NCBI RefSeq assembly: GCF_000972385.1 | Contig: NZ_JXTE01000038.1 | Coordinates: 1-64,000 of the forward strand | Reading direction: 5' to 3' | Length of the DNA stretch: 64,000 bases | From: Streptomyces sp. WM6386 | Lineage (GTDB): Bacteria > Actinomycetota > Actinomycetes > Streptomycetales > Streptomycetaceae | In this document: in pieces, positions 25,991-35,098 of the stretch | Numbering within the stretch: position 1 is the first letter of the stretch | Layout of the letters: each line of letters starts with the position of its first letter | Notes under the pieces: model-generated | Database searches by the model: none | What the model was told of the DNA's origin: nothing | The model's input: the letters and a program-made list of their open reading frames with translations, nothing else | Translations under genes and position numbers: made by a program

Positions 25991-28339
25991 TCACGCACGC
26001 CAGTGCGCTTTGAAGACCCACGCGTGCTGCCCCGCCCTGCGTGCGGCTTCGGGGACGTCGATGACCAGCGCCCCGTTGCTGACGGTCCACATCAGGGGTC
26101 GGCCGTGGCCGAGCATCGTCACCCTGTCGCCGGTGCGGATCGGGATCGGTGCTTCGACGGTGAGTTTGGTGCCCGGCCTCGCTAGGGAGTGGATGTAGAA
26201 GGCCTCGTCCGGGCGAACGGTGAACCGCAGGTCCTCGCCCAGTTGGGCCATCCGGGACCAGTACGTGGTGTCGTAGATCGCCTCTCCGTTGGTGCGGAGC
26301 CAGCGGCCTGTCTCACGCAGCCGGGTCTGCATGATCTCAGGGATGGTGCCGTCGGCACGCGGGCCGATGTCGAGCAGGAAGTTGCCGTTCTTGGAGACGA
26401 TGTCGACGAGGCTGTGCACGACCTCCTCCGTCGTCATGTAGGCGCCGTCCGGGGTCGCCTGGTTGTATCCGTAGCTGAACGGGTCCAGGCCGCGGCTCGA
26501 CTCCCACTTGGCGACGACCGTGTTGTCGTACGTCGTGTACTCGGGGGTCGTGAAGTCGTGGAAGCCGATGCCCGAACGGTCGTTGACGGTGACGTCGATG
26601 GGCCGGGCGCGGTTCTTCGCGTGGTTGAAGTACTCGGCCAGGACGTGGAGGCTGTCGTTGGCGCCGCCGATGTCGCACCAGATGAGCTCCGGGTCGTAGC
26701 CCTGGACCAACTCCAGCATCTGCGGAGCCTGGTAGTCCTTCACGAAGTCCTTGCCCCCGGTGTAACCCGTGTAGGGCACCGGCTCCAGGTTGTATGGATT
26801 GCGCGGGGCGTGACCCATCCAGGGGTTGTCCGGGTTGAACCACTCGGGCATGGAGAAGTAGAGCCCGCGGTGGAGTTCGGGGGCGTAGCGGCGGGACGCG
26901 TCGAAGAGTTCCTTGATGAGATCGCGCTTCGGGCCCATCTTCACGGAGTTGCGGTCGGAGACCTTCGTGTCCCACAGGGCGAAGCCTTCGTGGTGCTTCG
27001 AGGTCAGTACGTGGTATTCCGCGCCCGCGTCCCGGAACAGTTCGACCCAGGCGCGCGGGTCGAACTTCTCGGCCGTGAACATCGGGATGAAGTCGTCGTA
27101 GGCGAAGTTCTCGCCGTACGTCTCGCGGTGGTACCCGTAGACGGCGTTCGCCGGGTCCTGCATGTGGTTCCAGTACCACTCGGCGTACTGCTTTCCGACC
27201 GGCGACCAGGCCGGCACCGAGTAGATGCCCCAGTGGATGAAGATGCCGAACTTGGCTCCCTGGAACCAGTACGGCGCCTGGTGGCCGGAGAGAGAGGACG
27301 CGGTGGGCTGGTAGTCGGCCACTCCGAGGGTCAACCGGCTTTCCTGCGCGTCGACTTGGGTTCCGCGTCCGGTGACGGTCACCGAGCCGTCGCGGACCGT
27401 GCCGGGGGCGGTGCCCGCACGGTTGCGGATGCCCACGCGGATGCGGGCCTGCTCACCGGGGTCCAGGCGGCGGACACGGGCGGCCTCGACGGTCCGTGCT
27501 CCCGGAACCTCGACGCCCACCGACACGCCGTCCGCGGCCAGGACGGAGACCGTCCCCGCGTTGACGACGGTGGCTTCGATGCTCTGGGCGCCGGACGACT
27601 CCAGCAGCAAGTTCGTGGACCGGGCCCCGCGCAGGGCCAGCGCGCGTCCCTGTGCGGCAGGTTGCAGGGACAGTGCGAACACATGGAGCGACGCCTTGTT
27701 CGCCTGCGCCGGGTTCGTCACCGGGAGCGTGATCGCTACGGCGTCGCGCTGCGGGTCGAGCCACAACTCTGACGTGCCGATGCCCACACGGTGTTCGTCC
27801 TTGGTGCCGTCCGGTGTGTAGCGGTACGGCACCGACAGAGATCCACCCGTCGCGTACCAGTCGGATCCGCCGAGGGTGGCGGTCGTGGTCGAGCCGTCCG
27901 CGTAGTGGACCGTGGCCTTGCCGGAGGCGTTGCCGTAACTGCCCGCGGTGAGGAAGAGCGCCGAGAGGTAGCGGCCTTGGGGCAGTTCTACGCGCTGGCC
28001 GAGTGCAACGACATTGTTCTTCGCGCCCGTGTCCGAGGCCGGGAAGACAAAGGGCGTGCCGTCGACTTCGACACGGCCCGCTGGAAGATCCTCGCCCGGG
28101 AACGTGTAGCCCGAGCCGTCGAAGTCGCCGCCCCGTGCGGAGGCGGTGTCGATGCCGTCGTTGTCGTAGAGGGAGTCGAGTGGAACAGGCACTGGGTCGG
28201 GGACGGGGGCCCACGGCCCGGCGTACTCGGCGAGTGGTTCGACGGCGTGTGCGGCGGTGGGTGAGGCAAGGGGAAGGGCCGCAGCGGCGGCGACTCCGGC
28301 CGCGGTGCCCAGGACCTGACGTCTCGGATACGTACCCAT
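25991..28339 (-). CDS. Secreted GH29 alpha-L-fucosidase-type enzyme
   Basis: ATG at 28339 starts a twin-arginine signal (YPRRQVLGTAAGVAAAAALPL, cut near residue 33) with GGAG 6 bases upstream. Residues 60-200 look like a beta-sandwich binding module (VALGQRVELPQGRYLSALFL). The GH29 barrel starts near 355 (KFGIFIHWGIYSVPAW) and includes TSKHHEGFALWDT and LIWCDIGG, where the Asp is the likely nucleophile. At 782 residues it is longer than simple family members because of the N-terminal modules. It should release fucose from plant or host glycans outside the cell. A palindrome overlaps the -10 of its promoter. Confidence 0.9.
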   Translation of the reverse strand: MGTYPRRQVLGTAAGVAAAAALPLASPTAAHAVEPLAEYAGPWAPVPDPVPVPLDSLYDNDGIDTASARGGDFDGSGYTFPGEDLPAGRVEVDGTPFVFPASDTGAKNNVVALGQRVELPQGRYLSALFLTAGSYGNASGKATVHYADGSTTTATLGGSDWYATGGSLSVPYRYTPDGTKDEHRVGIGTSELWLDPQRDAVAITLPVTNPAQANKASLHVFALSLQPAAQGRALALRGARSTNLLLESSGAQSIEATVVNAGTVSVLAADGVSVGVEVPGARTVEAARVRRLDPGEQARIRVGIRNRAGTAPGTVRDGSVTVTGRGTQVDAQESRLTLGVADYQPTASSLSGHQAPYWFQGAKFGIFIHWGIYSVPAWSPVGKQYAEWYWNHMQDPANAVYGYHRETYGENFAYDDFIPMFTAEKFDPRAWVELFRDAGAEYHVLTSKHHEGFALWDTKVSDRNSVKMGPKRDLIKELFDASRRYAPELHRGLYFSMPEWFNPDNPWMGHAPRNPYNLEPVPYTGYTGGKDFVKDYQAPQMLELVQGYDPELIWCDIGGANDSLHVLAEYFNHAKNRARPIDVTVNDRSGIGFHDFTTPEYTTYDNTVVAKWESSRGLDPFSYGYNQATPDGAYMTTEEVVHSLVDIVSKNGNFLLDIGPRADGTIPEIMQTRLRETGRWLRTNGEAIYDTTYWSRMAQLGEDLRFTVRPDEAFYIHSLARPGTKLTVEAPIPIRTGDRVTMLGHGRPLMWTVSNGALVIDVPEAARRAGQHAWVFKAHWRA

Positions 28340-28352
28340 GAGCGGCTCCAAT

Positions 28353-28370
28353 TCATCGGATGTCTGATGA
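28353..28370. promoter_or_regulatory. Candidate GntR-like operator at the fucosidase promoter
   Basis: TCATCGGATGTCTGATGA is an 18-bp palindrome with 7 of 8 arm positions paired. It overlaps the -10 box and lies 14 bases upstream of the start codon. The TCATC/GATGA arms resemble GntR-type sites; no regulator gene is adjacent. Confidence 0.45.
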
Positions 28371-28395
28371 TTGAATGGACTCATCACGCTGTCAA
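28367..28395 (-). promoter_or_regulatory. Promoter of the GH29 gene
   Basis: On the minus strand a perfect TTGACA (28395-28390) is followed after 17 bases by AATCAT (28372-28367). Confidence 0.5.
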
Positions 28396-28757
28396 CTGCC
28401 CTGACAGAGAGGAAGGTTGAGATATAGGTCGGATGAAAGGTGTTTGCTCGTCACCGCGCCCCTCCGGTGCGCGGCTCTCCGCAAGTCGATGCATGGGTCA
28501 TTTGAGGCATGTGGGAAAATGGGCGGTCAGCCTCGTCCGGCCAGAGCGTCGAGCAGTTCGGCGGTCATGATGATCACCTGTGCGATCTACCCGCAGTCCG
28601 ACGCAAGGGCCACGCCGACGTGTCGCAGACCCGGCACCGACGGCTCCGGCCACCCCACCCGAGTGACGGCGGCTCCTGAATAGGTTCGGGGGCGGAAGGC
28701 GGAGCGTCAGGACCGCACCCGCCCTGAGCTTCGCGGCTCGGCTGCCCGGCGCCACGG
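28396..28757. other. Intergenic stretch, no gene seen
   Basis: This gap of about 360 bases has no convincing gene. A short minus-strand tail (AELLDALAGRG before a stop near 28530) looks protein-like but has no start and is too short to assign. Confidence 0.3.
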
Positions 28758-29282
28758 TCAGGCGGCGCGGAGAAGCATCGCAAGGGCGGCCGGGGCCGCG
28801 GCGCGAGCCGTGGTCGTGCGCACGGGACGGGCGGTGCGGACAGTGGTCGCGGTCTGCGAACGGTTCCGCGCGAAGACGACGAGGCGCAGCACCGCGAACC
28901 GCGCAACACCGGTGAGTGCGGAGGCCGACAGGTAGACGACCTGCTCCAGCACCGCACCGGGCGCCGCCACCAGCAGTTGCAGGACAAGCATCGCCACAGA
29001 GGTCGCCGCGTACGCGGCCGCCGCGGACCCGGCCGACTGCGCATGCTGGCTCCGGGTCGCGCGCCCGCCCGCGCCGAAGGTGAAGCGGGAGTGCAGCTCG
29101 GTGGCGAGGAGCGTGGAAGACACGGTAATCACGGCATTGGCCAGAGCCCAGGTAATCCAGGTGTCAAGGGCTGCCACGGCGAAACTGGAAGCGATCCCCA
29201 CCCCACCACCGAAGAGCACGAAGCGGGCGAAGGCGGTGATGGCACCGGGTTCCGCCTGCTGGTGGCTCTGCACGATCTCCAT
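28758..29282 (-). CDS. GtrA-family membrane protein
   Basis: The 174-residue protein has four hydrophobic segments in the GtrA pattern: FARFVLFGGGVGIASSFAV near 20, WALANAVITVSSTLLATELHSRFTF near 50 (with the family-typical Arg/Phe end) and two later helices, then a basic alanine-rich tail. GtrA proteins are thought to help move lipid-linked sugars across the membrane. It is transcribed from a near-consensus promoter flanked by two MarR-type boxes, which links it to the redox regulon for unclear reasons. Confidence 0.8.
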   Translation of the reverse strand: MEIVQSHQQAEPGAITAFARFVLFGGGVGIASSFAVAALDTWITWALANAVITVSSTLLATELHSRFTFGAGGRATRSQHAQSAGSAAAAYAATSVAMLVLQLLVAAPGAVLEQVVYLSASALTGVARFAVLRLVVFARNRSQTATTVRTARPVRTTTARAAAPAALAMLLRAA

Positions 29283-29297
29283 GACCCAGGTCCCTTG

Positions 29298-29311
29298 ATT
29301 GACGCATCATC
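29298..29311. promoter_or_regulatory. MarR-type operator box, GtrA proximal
   Basis: ATTGACGCATCATC lies just downstream of the minus-strand -10 box of the GtrA promoter, 16 bases before the start codon. Confidence 0.55.
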
Positions 29312-29312
29312 T

Positions 29313-29342
29313 TTTATACGTGACACATCAACTAGCTGTCAA
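29313..29342 (-). promoter_or_regulatory. Strong promoter of the GtrA gene
   Basis: On the minus strand, TTGACA (29342-29337) and TATAAA (29318-29313) are 18 bases apart, close to the ideal consensus and unusual for so GC-rich a genome. Confidence 0.7.
29319..29332. promoter_or_regulatory. MarR-type operator box, GtrA distal
   Basis: CGTGACACATCAAC sits between the -35 and -10 boxes of the GtrA promoter. Confidence 0.65.
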
Positions 29343-29726
29343 CGGACGCCCGCCCTATGTCGATGACGTCCTCGGCAGCGGGCGGAAGGGACGGTCCGGC
29401 GCGAGCGAGGGCCGGTCGTCGACGGGCTGCCATATCCGCTCGGGAATGAGCCCGGCGCCGTAACCGGTCCGATCTGTGGTGCCGCTGCACGACGTCATCG
29501 CACTGCGCCCGACCCGACACTGTCGCGGCGGCAGCAGATACGGGCCTGATGGTCTACTTCTCGATGAAAAGTCCAGCCACCCTCCCGTGGCCGGATAACG
29601 GCACAACGGGGTCTGCGGCCGCCATGCGGATCAGAGCCCAGCCGTACGCCGCCCGGGTTTCGGGATGTCGGGCGCCCAGGAGGCTCTCAGGGAGCCTTTG
29701 CCGCCAGGTGGCGCTGCAATCGGTGA
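29343..29726. other. Intergenic stretch, no gene seen
   Basis: About 384 bases between GtrA and the end of MarR gene 1 hold no frame I can support. A minus-strand stretch near 29380-29470 (GAGLIPERIWQPV) faintly recalls the start of an IS5-type transposase but is too short to call. Confidence 0.3.
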
Positions 29727-30194
29727 TCAGGCGGGGTCCTCGTCCAGCTTCGCCACCACTCGTTCGGAGATGTCGGCCAGAGTCCGCAGCTCCGCCGGGG
29801 TGACATGGTCGAGGAACAGCTCTCGCACCGCCTCGACATGCAGCGGAGCCGCCGCCTCGATCGCCACCCGCCCGGCGTCCGTGATCACCACGAACGCTCC
29901 CCGCGCGTCCTCGGGGCACTCCTCGCGGATCACCAACCCCCGCCCGGCCATCCGAGCGATGTGGTGGGACATCCGGCTCTTCTCCCACTCGAGCGCCGCG
30001 GCCAGATCCTGGTAACGCTGCCGACCGTCCGGCACATCCGTCAGATTGACCAGCACGCCGAAATCCGCGGCCGAGAGCTTCGACTCACTCTGCAACATGC
30101 GCGACAGGCGCCCCCCCAGCCGCTCATGCAACCGGACAAAGCTCCGCCAGGCGCGCTGCTCCTCCGCCGTCAACCACCGCACGTCTTCATCCAT
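29727..30194 (-). CDS. MarR-family transcriptional regulator (paralogue 1)
   Basis: The 155-residue winged-helix protein contains SAADFGVLVNLTDVPDG, the recognition region LEWEKSRMSHHIARMAGRGLV, and the wing with ARGAFVVITDAG. It closely resembles the second MarR protein at 36370-36837, especially in the recognition helix, so both should bind the same sites. Upstream, TACACT ends 7 bases before the ATG, so the mRNA may be leaderless. A MarR box lies directly before that -10, which suggests autorepression. It is probably a dimer released from DNA by an electrophile or phenolic ligand; the ligand is unknown. Confidence 0.9.
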   Translation of the reverse strand: MDEDVRWLTAEEQRAWRSFVRLHERLGGRLSRMLQSESKLSAADFGVLVNLTDVPDGRQRYQDLAAALEWEKSRMSHHIARMAGRGLVIREECPEDARGAFVVITDAGRVAIEAAAPLHVEAVRELFLDHVTPAELRTLADISERVVAKLDEDPA

Positions 30195-30212
30195 ACAAGC
30201 GAGTGTAGATGA

Positions 30213-30226
30213 GTTGATGGGTCACC
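30213..30226. promoter_or_regulatory. MarR-type operator box, marR paralogue 1
   Basis: GTTGATGGGTCACC lies 5 bases upstream of the minus-strand -10 (TACACT), so it covers the spacer and blocks the gene's own promoter. Confidence 0.6.
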
Positions 30227-30380
30227 CAGTTACCCGAAGGCCAATCCATCGGCCATGACATCTTCCGCGGTGGGTCGCACCTCGCCGTCCACTGCGTCGC
30301 CGAGATCGCAGCGCGCAGCTCAGCTTCCATGGCCTCGAACGCGACGCCGGCCTCGACCTCGGGCCATCGGCCAGCCTTTA

Positions 30381-30394
30381 GTTGACGCATCAAT
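30381..30394. promoter_or_regulatory. MarR-type operator box, LLM gene 2 distal
   Basis: GTTGACGCATCAAT contains the TTGACG -35 box (30382-30387) of LLM gene 2; CATTCT at 30405-30410 is a -10 candidate after 17 bases. Confidence 0.7.
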
Positions 30395-30408
30395 CAAAAT
30401 AGCCCATT

Positions 30409-30422
30409 CTTGATACGTCAAC
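30409..30422. promoter_or_regulatory. MarR-type operator box, LLM gene 2 proximal
   Basis: CTTGATACGTCAAC begins at the end of the -10 candidate and covers the expected transcription start. It is centred 28 bp, nearly three helical turns, from the upstream box. Confidence 0.7.
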
Positions 30423-30479
30423 CGTTGGTCCCATGGAGTCATCCCGCACGCGCAACCCTGCTCACGAAGGAACCCAGCC

Positions 30480-31511
30480 ATGTCTGATCTCGTCTTCGGT
30501 CTGGACACGTTCGGCGATGTACCGGAGGACGACTCCGGCACCCCGGTGTCCGACGCACGGGCCATCCGGCAGGTCGTCGAGGAGGCCGTTCTCGCGGAGG
30601 AGACCGGCGTCGACGTCCTCGCCCTCGGCGAGCACCACCGCCCCGAGTTCGCGATCTCCAGCCCGGAGACCGTTCTCGCCGGCATCGCCACCCGCACCGA
30701 GCGGATCCGCCTCTCCTCCGGCGTGACGGTACTGAGCTCCGACGATCCGGTCCGGGTCTTCCAGCGCTTCTCGACCGTGGACGCGCTCTCGAACGGCCGG
30801 GCCGAAGTCATCCTCGGACGCGGCTCGTTCACCGAGTCGTTCCCCCTGTTCGGATACGACATGAGCGACTACGACGTGCTGTTCGAAGAGAAGATCGAGC
30901 TCTTCGCCAAGCTGCTGGAGGAGAAGCCGGTCACCTGGAGCGGCACCAAACGACCCGCGCTCGACAACGCCGACGTCTTCCCCAAGACCGAGTCCGGGCA
31001 CCTGACCACCTGGGTCGGTGTCGGCGGCTCGCCGCAGTCGGTCATCCGCACCGCGCGCTACGGCTTCCCGCTCATGATCGCCATCATCGGCGGCAGCCCG
31101 GAGCGTTTCGCGCCCTACATCGACCTCTACCAGCGTGCCACCGATCAGTTCGGTACGACCGCCCACCCGGTCGGCATGCACTCGCCCGGCTTCATCGCCG
31201 ACACGGACGAGGAGGCCCGGGAGCTGCACTGGCCGCACTACAAGGTCATCCGCGACCGCATCGGCGCGCTGCGCGGCTGGCCGCCGGTCCGCAAGGAGGA
31301 GTACGCGCACGAGATCGAGCACGGCTCCCTGTACATCGGCTCGCCCGAGACGGTGGCCCGCAAGATGGCCGCCGCCATCAAGGCCCTCGGTGTCGGCCGG
31401 TTCGACCTCATCTACACCACCGGCGCACAGCCGATCAGCGCCCGGCTGCGCGCCGTTGAGCTGTACGGCACGAAGGTCCTCCCGATGGTCCGCGACCTCC
31501 TCGCCGACTGA
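30480..31511 (+). CDS. LLM-class flavin-dependent oxidoreductase (second copy)
   Basis: The 343-residue luciferase-like protein has [21 protein letters not shown] near 48, [21 protein letters not shown] near 113 and [24 protein letters not shown] near 293. It should be a cytosolic FMN- or F420-using oxidoreductase. It is clearly related to, but distinct from, LLM gene 1. ATG at 30480 is the only start in the right place. Two MarR boxes control its promoter. The F420-reductase-like gene follows 26 bases later in what looks like one operon, so coenzyme recycling is a plausible link. Confidence 0.88.
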   Translation: MSDLVFGLDTFGDVPEDDSGTPVSDARAIRQVVEEAVLAEETGVDVLALGEHHRPEFAISSPETVLAGIATRTERIRLSSGVTVLSSDDPVRVFQRFSTVDALSNGRAEVILGRGSFTESFPLFGYDMSDYDVLFEEKIELFAKLLEEKPVTWSGTKRPALDNADVFPKTESGHLTTWVGVGGSPQSVIRTARYGFPLMIAIIGGSPERFAPYIDLYQRATDQFGTTAHPVGMHSPGFIADTDEEARELHWPHYKVIRDRIGALRGWPPVRKEEYAHEIEHGSLYIGSPETVARKMAAAIKALGVGRFDLIYTTGAQPISARLRAVELYGTKVLPMVRDLLAD

Positions 31512-31537
31512 CCCGACCGACACCGAACGGAGCGGAA

Positions 31538-32254
31538 ATGGCCACCACCGACATGGCGACCATCGGCATCCTGGGCGCGGGAAAGGTCGGCACCGTGCTC
31601 GCGCGGCTGGCACGCGCGGCCGGCTACCGCGTGCTCATCGCCGGATCGGGCGACCCCGCCAAGATCGCCCTCACCGTCGAAGTCCTCACGCCCGGCGCGA
31701 CCCCGGTCACGGCGGCTCAGGCGGCGGCGAAGGCGGACGTCGTCGTCCTGGCCCTCCCCCTGGGCAAGTACCGGAGCATTCCGGTGGAGGCACTGGAGGG
31801 CAAGCTCGTCATCGACGCGATGAACTACTGGTGGGAGGTCGACGGGGTCCGCGAGGACCTCACCGACCCGCACACTTCCTCCAGCGAGATCGTGCAGCGG
31901 TTCCTGTCCGGCGCGCGCGTGGTCAAGGCCTTCAACCACATGGGCTACCACGACCTCGAGGACGGGGCCCGGCCCGCCGGAACCCGTGGCCGCAAGGCCA
32001 TCGCCATCGCCGGTGACGGGCCTGACGACCTGAGTCTCGTCGCGCGCCTCGTCGACGACTTCGGCTTCGATCCCCTCGTCGCGGGACCACTCGCCGCAGG
32101 AGTACGGCTCGAACCGGGCACGGAGCCGTTCGGCGCCAACGTCGACGCCGAGGAGCTGCGCGCGATGCTCAGCCGCTTCCCCGAGTCGGAGCGCGGACGG
32201 GCCGTCGCCGCCGCACGGGCCGCTCTTTCGGCACCGGCCCGCGAGCCGTCGTAG
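31538..32254 (+). CDS. NADPH-dependent F420 reductase-like Rossmann protein
   Basis: The protein begins with a dinucleotide-binding loop ([21 protein letters not shown]) and has the family segments [32 protein letters not shown] and [17 protein letters not shown]. It matches the NADP oxidoreductase, coenzyme F420-dependent family, which passes hydride between NADPH and F420. At 238 residues it is a usual length. The start ATG at 31538 has GGAG about 8 bases upstream; the next in-frame ATG is at 31553. It lies in the LLM gene 2 operon and may supply reduced cofactor to it. Confidence 0.85.
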   Translation: MATTDMATIGILGAGKVGTVLARLARAAGYRVLIAGSGDPAKIALTVEVLTPGATPVTAAQAAAKADVVVLALPLGKYRSIPVEALEGKLVIDAMNYWWEVDGVREDLTDPHTSSSEIVQRFLSGARVVKAFNHMGYHDLEDGARPAGTRGRKAIAIAGDGPDDLSLVARLVDDFGFDPLVAGPLAAGVRLEPGTEPFGANVDAEELRAMLSRFPESERGRAVAAARAALSAPAREPS

Positions 32255-32392
32255 GCATCGGAACGCCACCGAATTCGGCGGCGGCCTGGACGGTCACGTC
32301 CCGTGGCCGGCTGGATCACTGACGCCGTTCTGGGGAGCCGTAGTGGACGTGTCCACCGTTGGGAGCAGCCGGTATCGGGACGGACCGGTCAG

Positions 32393-32985
32393 CTACGGGA
32401 TGTCCTGACCAGCTCCCGTACGGCGGGCGCGACTTCCTCGCCGAACTGCTGGATCGCGGTGGGGTCGTCGCCGCCAAGGATGTAGCCGGAGATGCCGTGT
32501 TCGAGGGTGGCCTCGGCGAGTTGCTCGGCCCACCCGCGACGTGGTAGTGGGTGCCGTCCATGCGCACTCCGCCACGCCTTTCGGGGTGCCAGATCTCACG
32601 GATGATCGTGATGGCCTCTTCGAGGGCGTCGACGGACTCGCCGGGTGCCAGCCGCCGGCCGCCGATCGCTTCGATGGCGTCCCAGAATGCGCCCGTTCCC
32701 AGCGCCAGTTCGACGCGACCGCCACTGAGTAGATCCAGTGTCGCGGCGCTGCGGGCAATGACCACGGGCTGGCGCATCGGCAGGTTCATCACGTTGGGCG
32801 CCAGCTTGATACGGCTCGTCGCCGCCGCTAGGTACGAGATCAGCGTCCAGGAGTCCAGCAACCGTGGTTGGTAGGGGTGGTCCTGGAACGTGGCGAGGCC
32901 GAGCCCGGCCCACTCCGAGAGCCGGGCCTGGATAGCTGCTGCCCTTGCGGTTGGGGAGGCTCGGCCGCCACGTCCGGCGACGACA
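32393..32985 (-). pseudogene. LLM-class oxidoreductase remnant (third copy)
   Basis: A truncated N-terminus (LSEWAGLGLATFQDHPYQP) runs into good family sequence (WTLISYLAAATSRIKLAPNV, SGGRVELALGTGAFWDAIEA, DALEEAITIIREIWHP). After MDGTHYHVAGGP the frame shifts; the C-terminus continues in another frame (GISGYILGGDD, then PAVRELV before the stop at 32393). There is no start codon and the first 25-30 residues are absent. It is a dead third LLM gene next to two live ones. Confidence 0.7.
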
Positions 32986-32987
32986 AG

Positions 32988-33335
32988 TCAGCCGAGGTGC
33001 GCCTCAAGCCACCGCAGGACCTCAGGGGTCACGGGGTCGGTGATGTCGGCGAACTCGTCATGCCGCTTCAGGAACTTGGCCACGTAGGGGCAGACAGGGA
33101 CTATCCGCTTCTCGGAGGCGCGCGTGTCGGTGAGGGCCTGCCGCACCAGCTGTGCGGCCAGGCCCTGCCCGGCGTAGGCGTCGTCGACCTCCGTATGGAA
33201 GAACACGCGCTGCTCACCGCGGTCGCGGTACTCGGTCATGCCGGCGCGCTTGCCGTCGACCACGATCTCGTACCGATGGTGTGCGTCCACGCGCTCGACG
33301 ACCGGGGCGGCATGGTCGGCAGAAGGCTGGCTCAT
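32988..33335 (-). CDS. GNAT-like N-acetyltransferase, YjdJ/NATD1 type
   Basis: The 115-residue protein has the compact GNAT pattern of this family: YEIVVDGKRAGMTEYRDRG, RVFFHTEVDDAYAGQGLAAQLV (acetyl-CoA-binding loop) and PVCPYVAKFLKRHDEF. The substrate is unknown. ATG at 33335 follows GGAAAGG. It lies downstream of the pirin gene with a 22-base gap, so both may be one transcript. The LLM remnant follows. Confidence 0.8.
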   Translation of the reverse strand: MSQPSADHAAPVVERVDAHHRYEIVVDGKRAGMTEYRDRGEQRVFFHTEVDDAYAGQGLAAQLVRQALTDTRASEKRIVPVCPYVAKFLKRHDEFADITDPVTPEVLRWLEAHLG

Positions 33336-33357
33336 GGGGGGGCCTTTCCGAGGGAGG

Positions 33358-34347
33358 TCAGCGACGCGGAGGGTTGCGGCGCGGCTTGATGGTGGCGTTG
33401 GGCAGGGCGGGTGCGGGGAGACGGCCGCCGGGAAAGCTCTCGATGGTGCCGAAGCGGTCGGAGGAGGTTTCCCAGTCCTCGCGGGCCTTGACGATGTCCT
33501 CGTGGGTGCGGCCGATGAAGTTCCACCACATGACGAGCTCCTCCTCGAACGGAGTGCCGCCGAGCAGAATCGTCCGCGCCGGACCGTCCGACTCGTTCGT
33601 GAGCGTCAAGGTGCCTGCACCCGGCGGGACATAGCCCAGTTCCGCCCTGTGCAGCAGGGTGTCGGCCACACGGACGTCCCCGCTGTCCACGAGAACGCCG
33701 TGCTCGAACCCGGCGTCCATGGGGAGGGTGACCGTCATGCGCGGTTCGAGGATGATCTCGGCTCCGAGCAGCGGCGTGAACGTCCGCACCGGGGAGACCT
33801 CACCGGCGAGCGAGCCGAGAAAGACCCTGATCTCGGCCCCCTCCATCCGCACCGGCTCGGGCGCGTAGTGCTGGAACTCCCGTTCGGCGTTGCGGTGCTC
33901 CTCCGGTAGCGCCACCCACAGCTGGACGCCGTGGACGACGGTCGTGCGCGGGGTGGAGACCTCCGAGTGGGCGATGCCGTACCCGCCCGTCATGAGGTTG
34001 ATCTCCCCGGGGCGCACCAAGGCGTGGGTGCCGAGCGTGTCGCGGTGCTCCACCTCTCCGCTGAACAGCCAGGTCACCGTCTGCAGGCCGGTGTGCGGGT
34101 GCGGGGGGAGCGTCATGCCGCCCCTGTCGGTGACCGCGTCGGGACCGTAATGGTCGGCGAAGCACCAGGCGCCGATCAGTGGCCGGTCCCGCTGCGGCAG
34201 CGTCCGCCGCACCGTCATCGAGCGCGGTCCGCCCAGTGGCACCTCCCGCGCGGGGAGAACGTCGACCCGGGGCACCCCGGTCGGCCGTACGTCGTCGACC
34301 GGCGACCCGCATGCCATCACCGCCGGCTCGGCTTCTGCATTGCTCAC
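33358..34347 (-). CDS. Pirin-family bicupin protein
   Basis: The protein has the pirin layout: an N-terminal cupin with DHYGPD, PHPHTGLQTVTWLFSGEVEHRDTLG and MTGGYGIAHSEVS, where the His and Glu residues bind iron, and a shorter C-terminal cupin ending VMWWNFIGRTHEDI. Pirins act as iron-dependent quercetinases or redox-sensing partners in the cytosol. GTG at 34347 is preferred (AGGAGAGG 7 bases upstream) over GTG 34356. A MarR box lies 25 bases upstream and also faces the divergent AhpD-like gene. Induction by electrophiles or flavonoids is plausible. Confidence 0.9.
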   Translation of the reverse strand: MSNAEAEPAVMACGSPVDDVRPTGVPRVDVLPAREVPLGGPRSMTVRRTLPQRDRPLIGAWCFADHYGPDAVTDRGGMTLPPHPHTGLQTVTWLFSGEVEHRDTLGTHALVRPGEINLMTGGYGIAHSEVSTPRTTVVHGVQLWVALPEEHRNAEREFQHYAPEPVRMEGAEIRVFLGSLAGEVSPVRTFTPLLGAEIILEPRMTVTLPMDAGFEHGVLVDSGDVRVADTLLHRAELGYVPPGAGTLTLTNESDGPARTILLGGTPFEEELVMWWNFIGRTHEDIVKAREDWETSSDRFGTIESFPGGRLPAPALPNATIKPRRNPPRR

Positions 34348-34371
34348 CGAGACCACCTCTCCTGGAATCTA

Positions 34372-34385
34372 GTTGTTGCATCAAC
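34372..34385. promoter_or_regulatory. MarR-type operator box shared by pirin and AhpD-like genes
   Basis: GTTGTTGCATCAAC fits the consensus at 13 of 14 positions. It directly abuts a TATGAT -10 (34386-34391) for the rightward gene and lies in the leftward promoter. Confidence 0.65.
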
Positions 34386-34441
34386 TATGATGTCATGATC
34401 ATAGAGCGAAGGCCACAGCAAGCAGACAACGAGCGGGAGAC

Positions 34442-34924
34442 ATGCGGATCTTCATCGACAAACAGAGCCCCAAGGCCTTCCACGCCCTTCGGCAGACGGC
34501 AGAAGCGGTACGGACGGCGGCCGCCGAAGCGGGGCTCGACCGCACCGCTGTGGAACTGATCAATCTCCGCGTGTCGCAGATCAACGGCTGCGCCTACTGC
34601 CTCGACACCCACACCAGGGCAGCCCTGCGCGCGGGCGAGTCGACGCAGCGGCTGGGAGTGCTGGCCGCCTGGCGGGACACCGAGGTGTTCTCCCCCACGG
34701 AGCGTGCGGCCCTCGAACTGGCCGAGGCCACGACCGACCCCACCGATTACGTCGGACAGCAATCCGCCTACGAGACGGCTCGGCAGGTGCTCACCGACGA
34801 CCAGATCTCCGCTGCGATCTGGGTGGCGGTCACCATCAACGCGTTCAACCGGGTCTCGATCATGAGCAAGCACCCGGTACGGGCGGATCGAGGGGAGAAC
34901 GGTGCCACAGTGTCCGATGGGTGA
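34442..34924 (+). CDS. AhpD-like carboxymuconolactone decarboxylase-family protein
   Basis: The core holds the redox pair in INGCAYCLDTHTRAALRAG near residue 50, the CxxC-x3-H pattern of AhpD-type alkylhydroperoxidases, followed by ALELAEATT and a helical C-terminus (WVAVTINAFNRVSIMS). It probably reduces peroxides or reacts with small electrophiles in the cytosol. At 160 residues it has the usual single-domain length. It is divergent from the pirin with one MarR box between. A TATGAT -10 lies 50 bases upstream. Confidence 0.9.
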   Translation: MRIFIDKQSPKAFHALRQTAEAVRTAAAEAGLDRTAVELINLRVSQINGCAYCLDTHTRAALRAGESTQRLGVLAAWRDTEVFSPTERAALELAEATTDPTDYVGQQSAYETARQVLTDDQISAAIWVAVTINAFNRVSIMSKHPVRADRGENGATVSDG

Positions 34925-35098
34925 CGCGTCTCCCGCGCGGCGCGGGTGGGGTGAGCGTCATACAGCCGTACGTGCCTCGGGGCGCCGGCCCGCCACCTCC
35001 TTCCCGACGCGTACCGTCGGCCAAGGAGGCAGCGGTCGGTGCGTGCGCCTTCGTCTTGCGCGAGCCGCACCAATGCCGCGGCTCGCGCCGGGGCTCAG

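Noticed and set aside
25991..27772. 527-residue plus-strand frame opposite the fucosidase
   Set aside because: It is a valine/alanine-rich mirror of the fucosidase codons and shows no domain. The minus-strand protein is clearly GH29.
29380..29470. IS5-type transposase start on the minus strand
   Set aside because: Only a dozen residues look similar and no inverted repeats or further transposase motifs are present.
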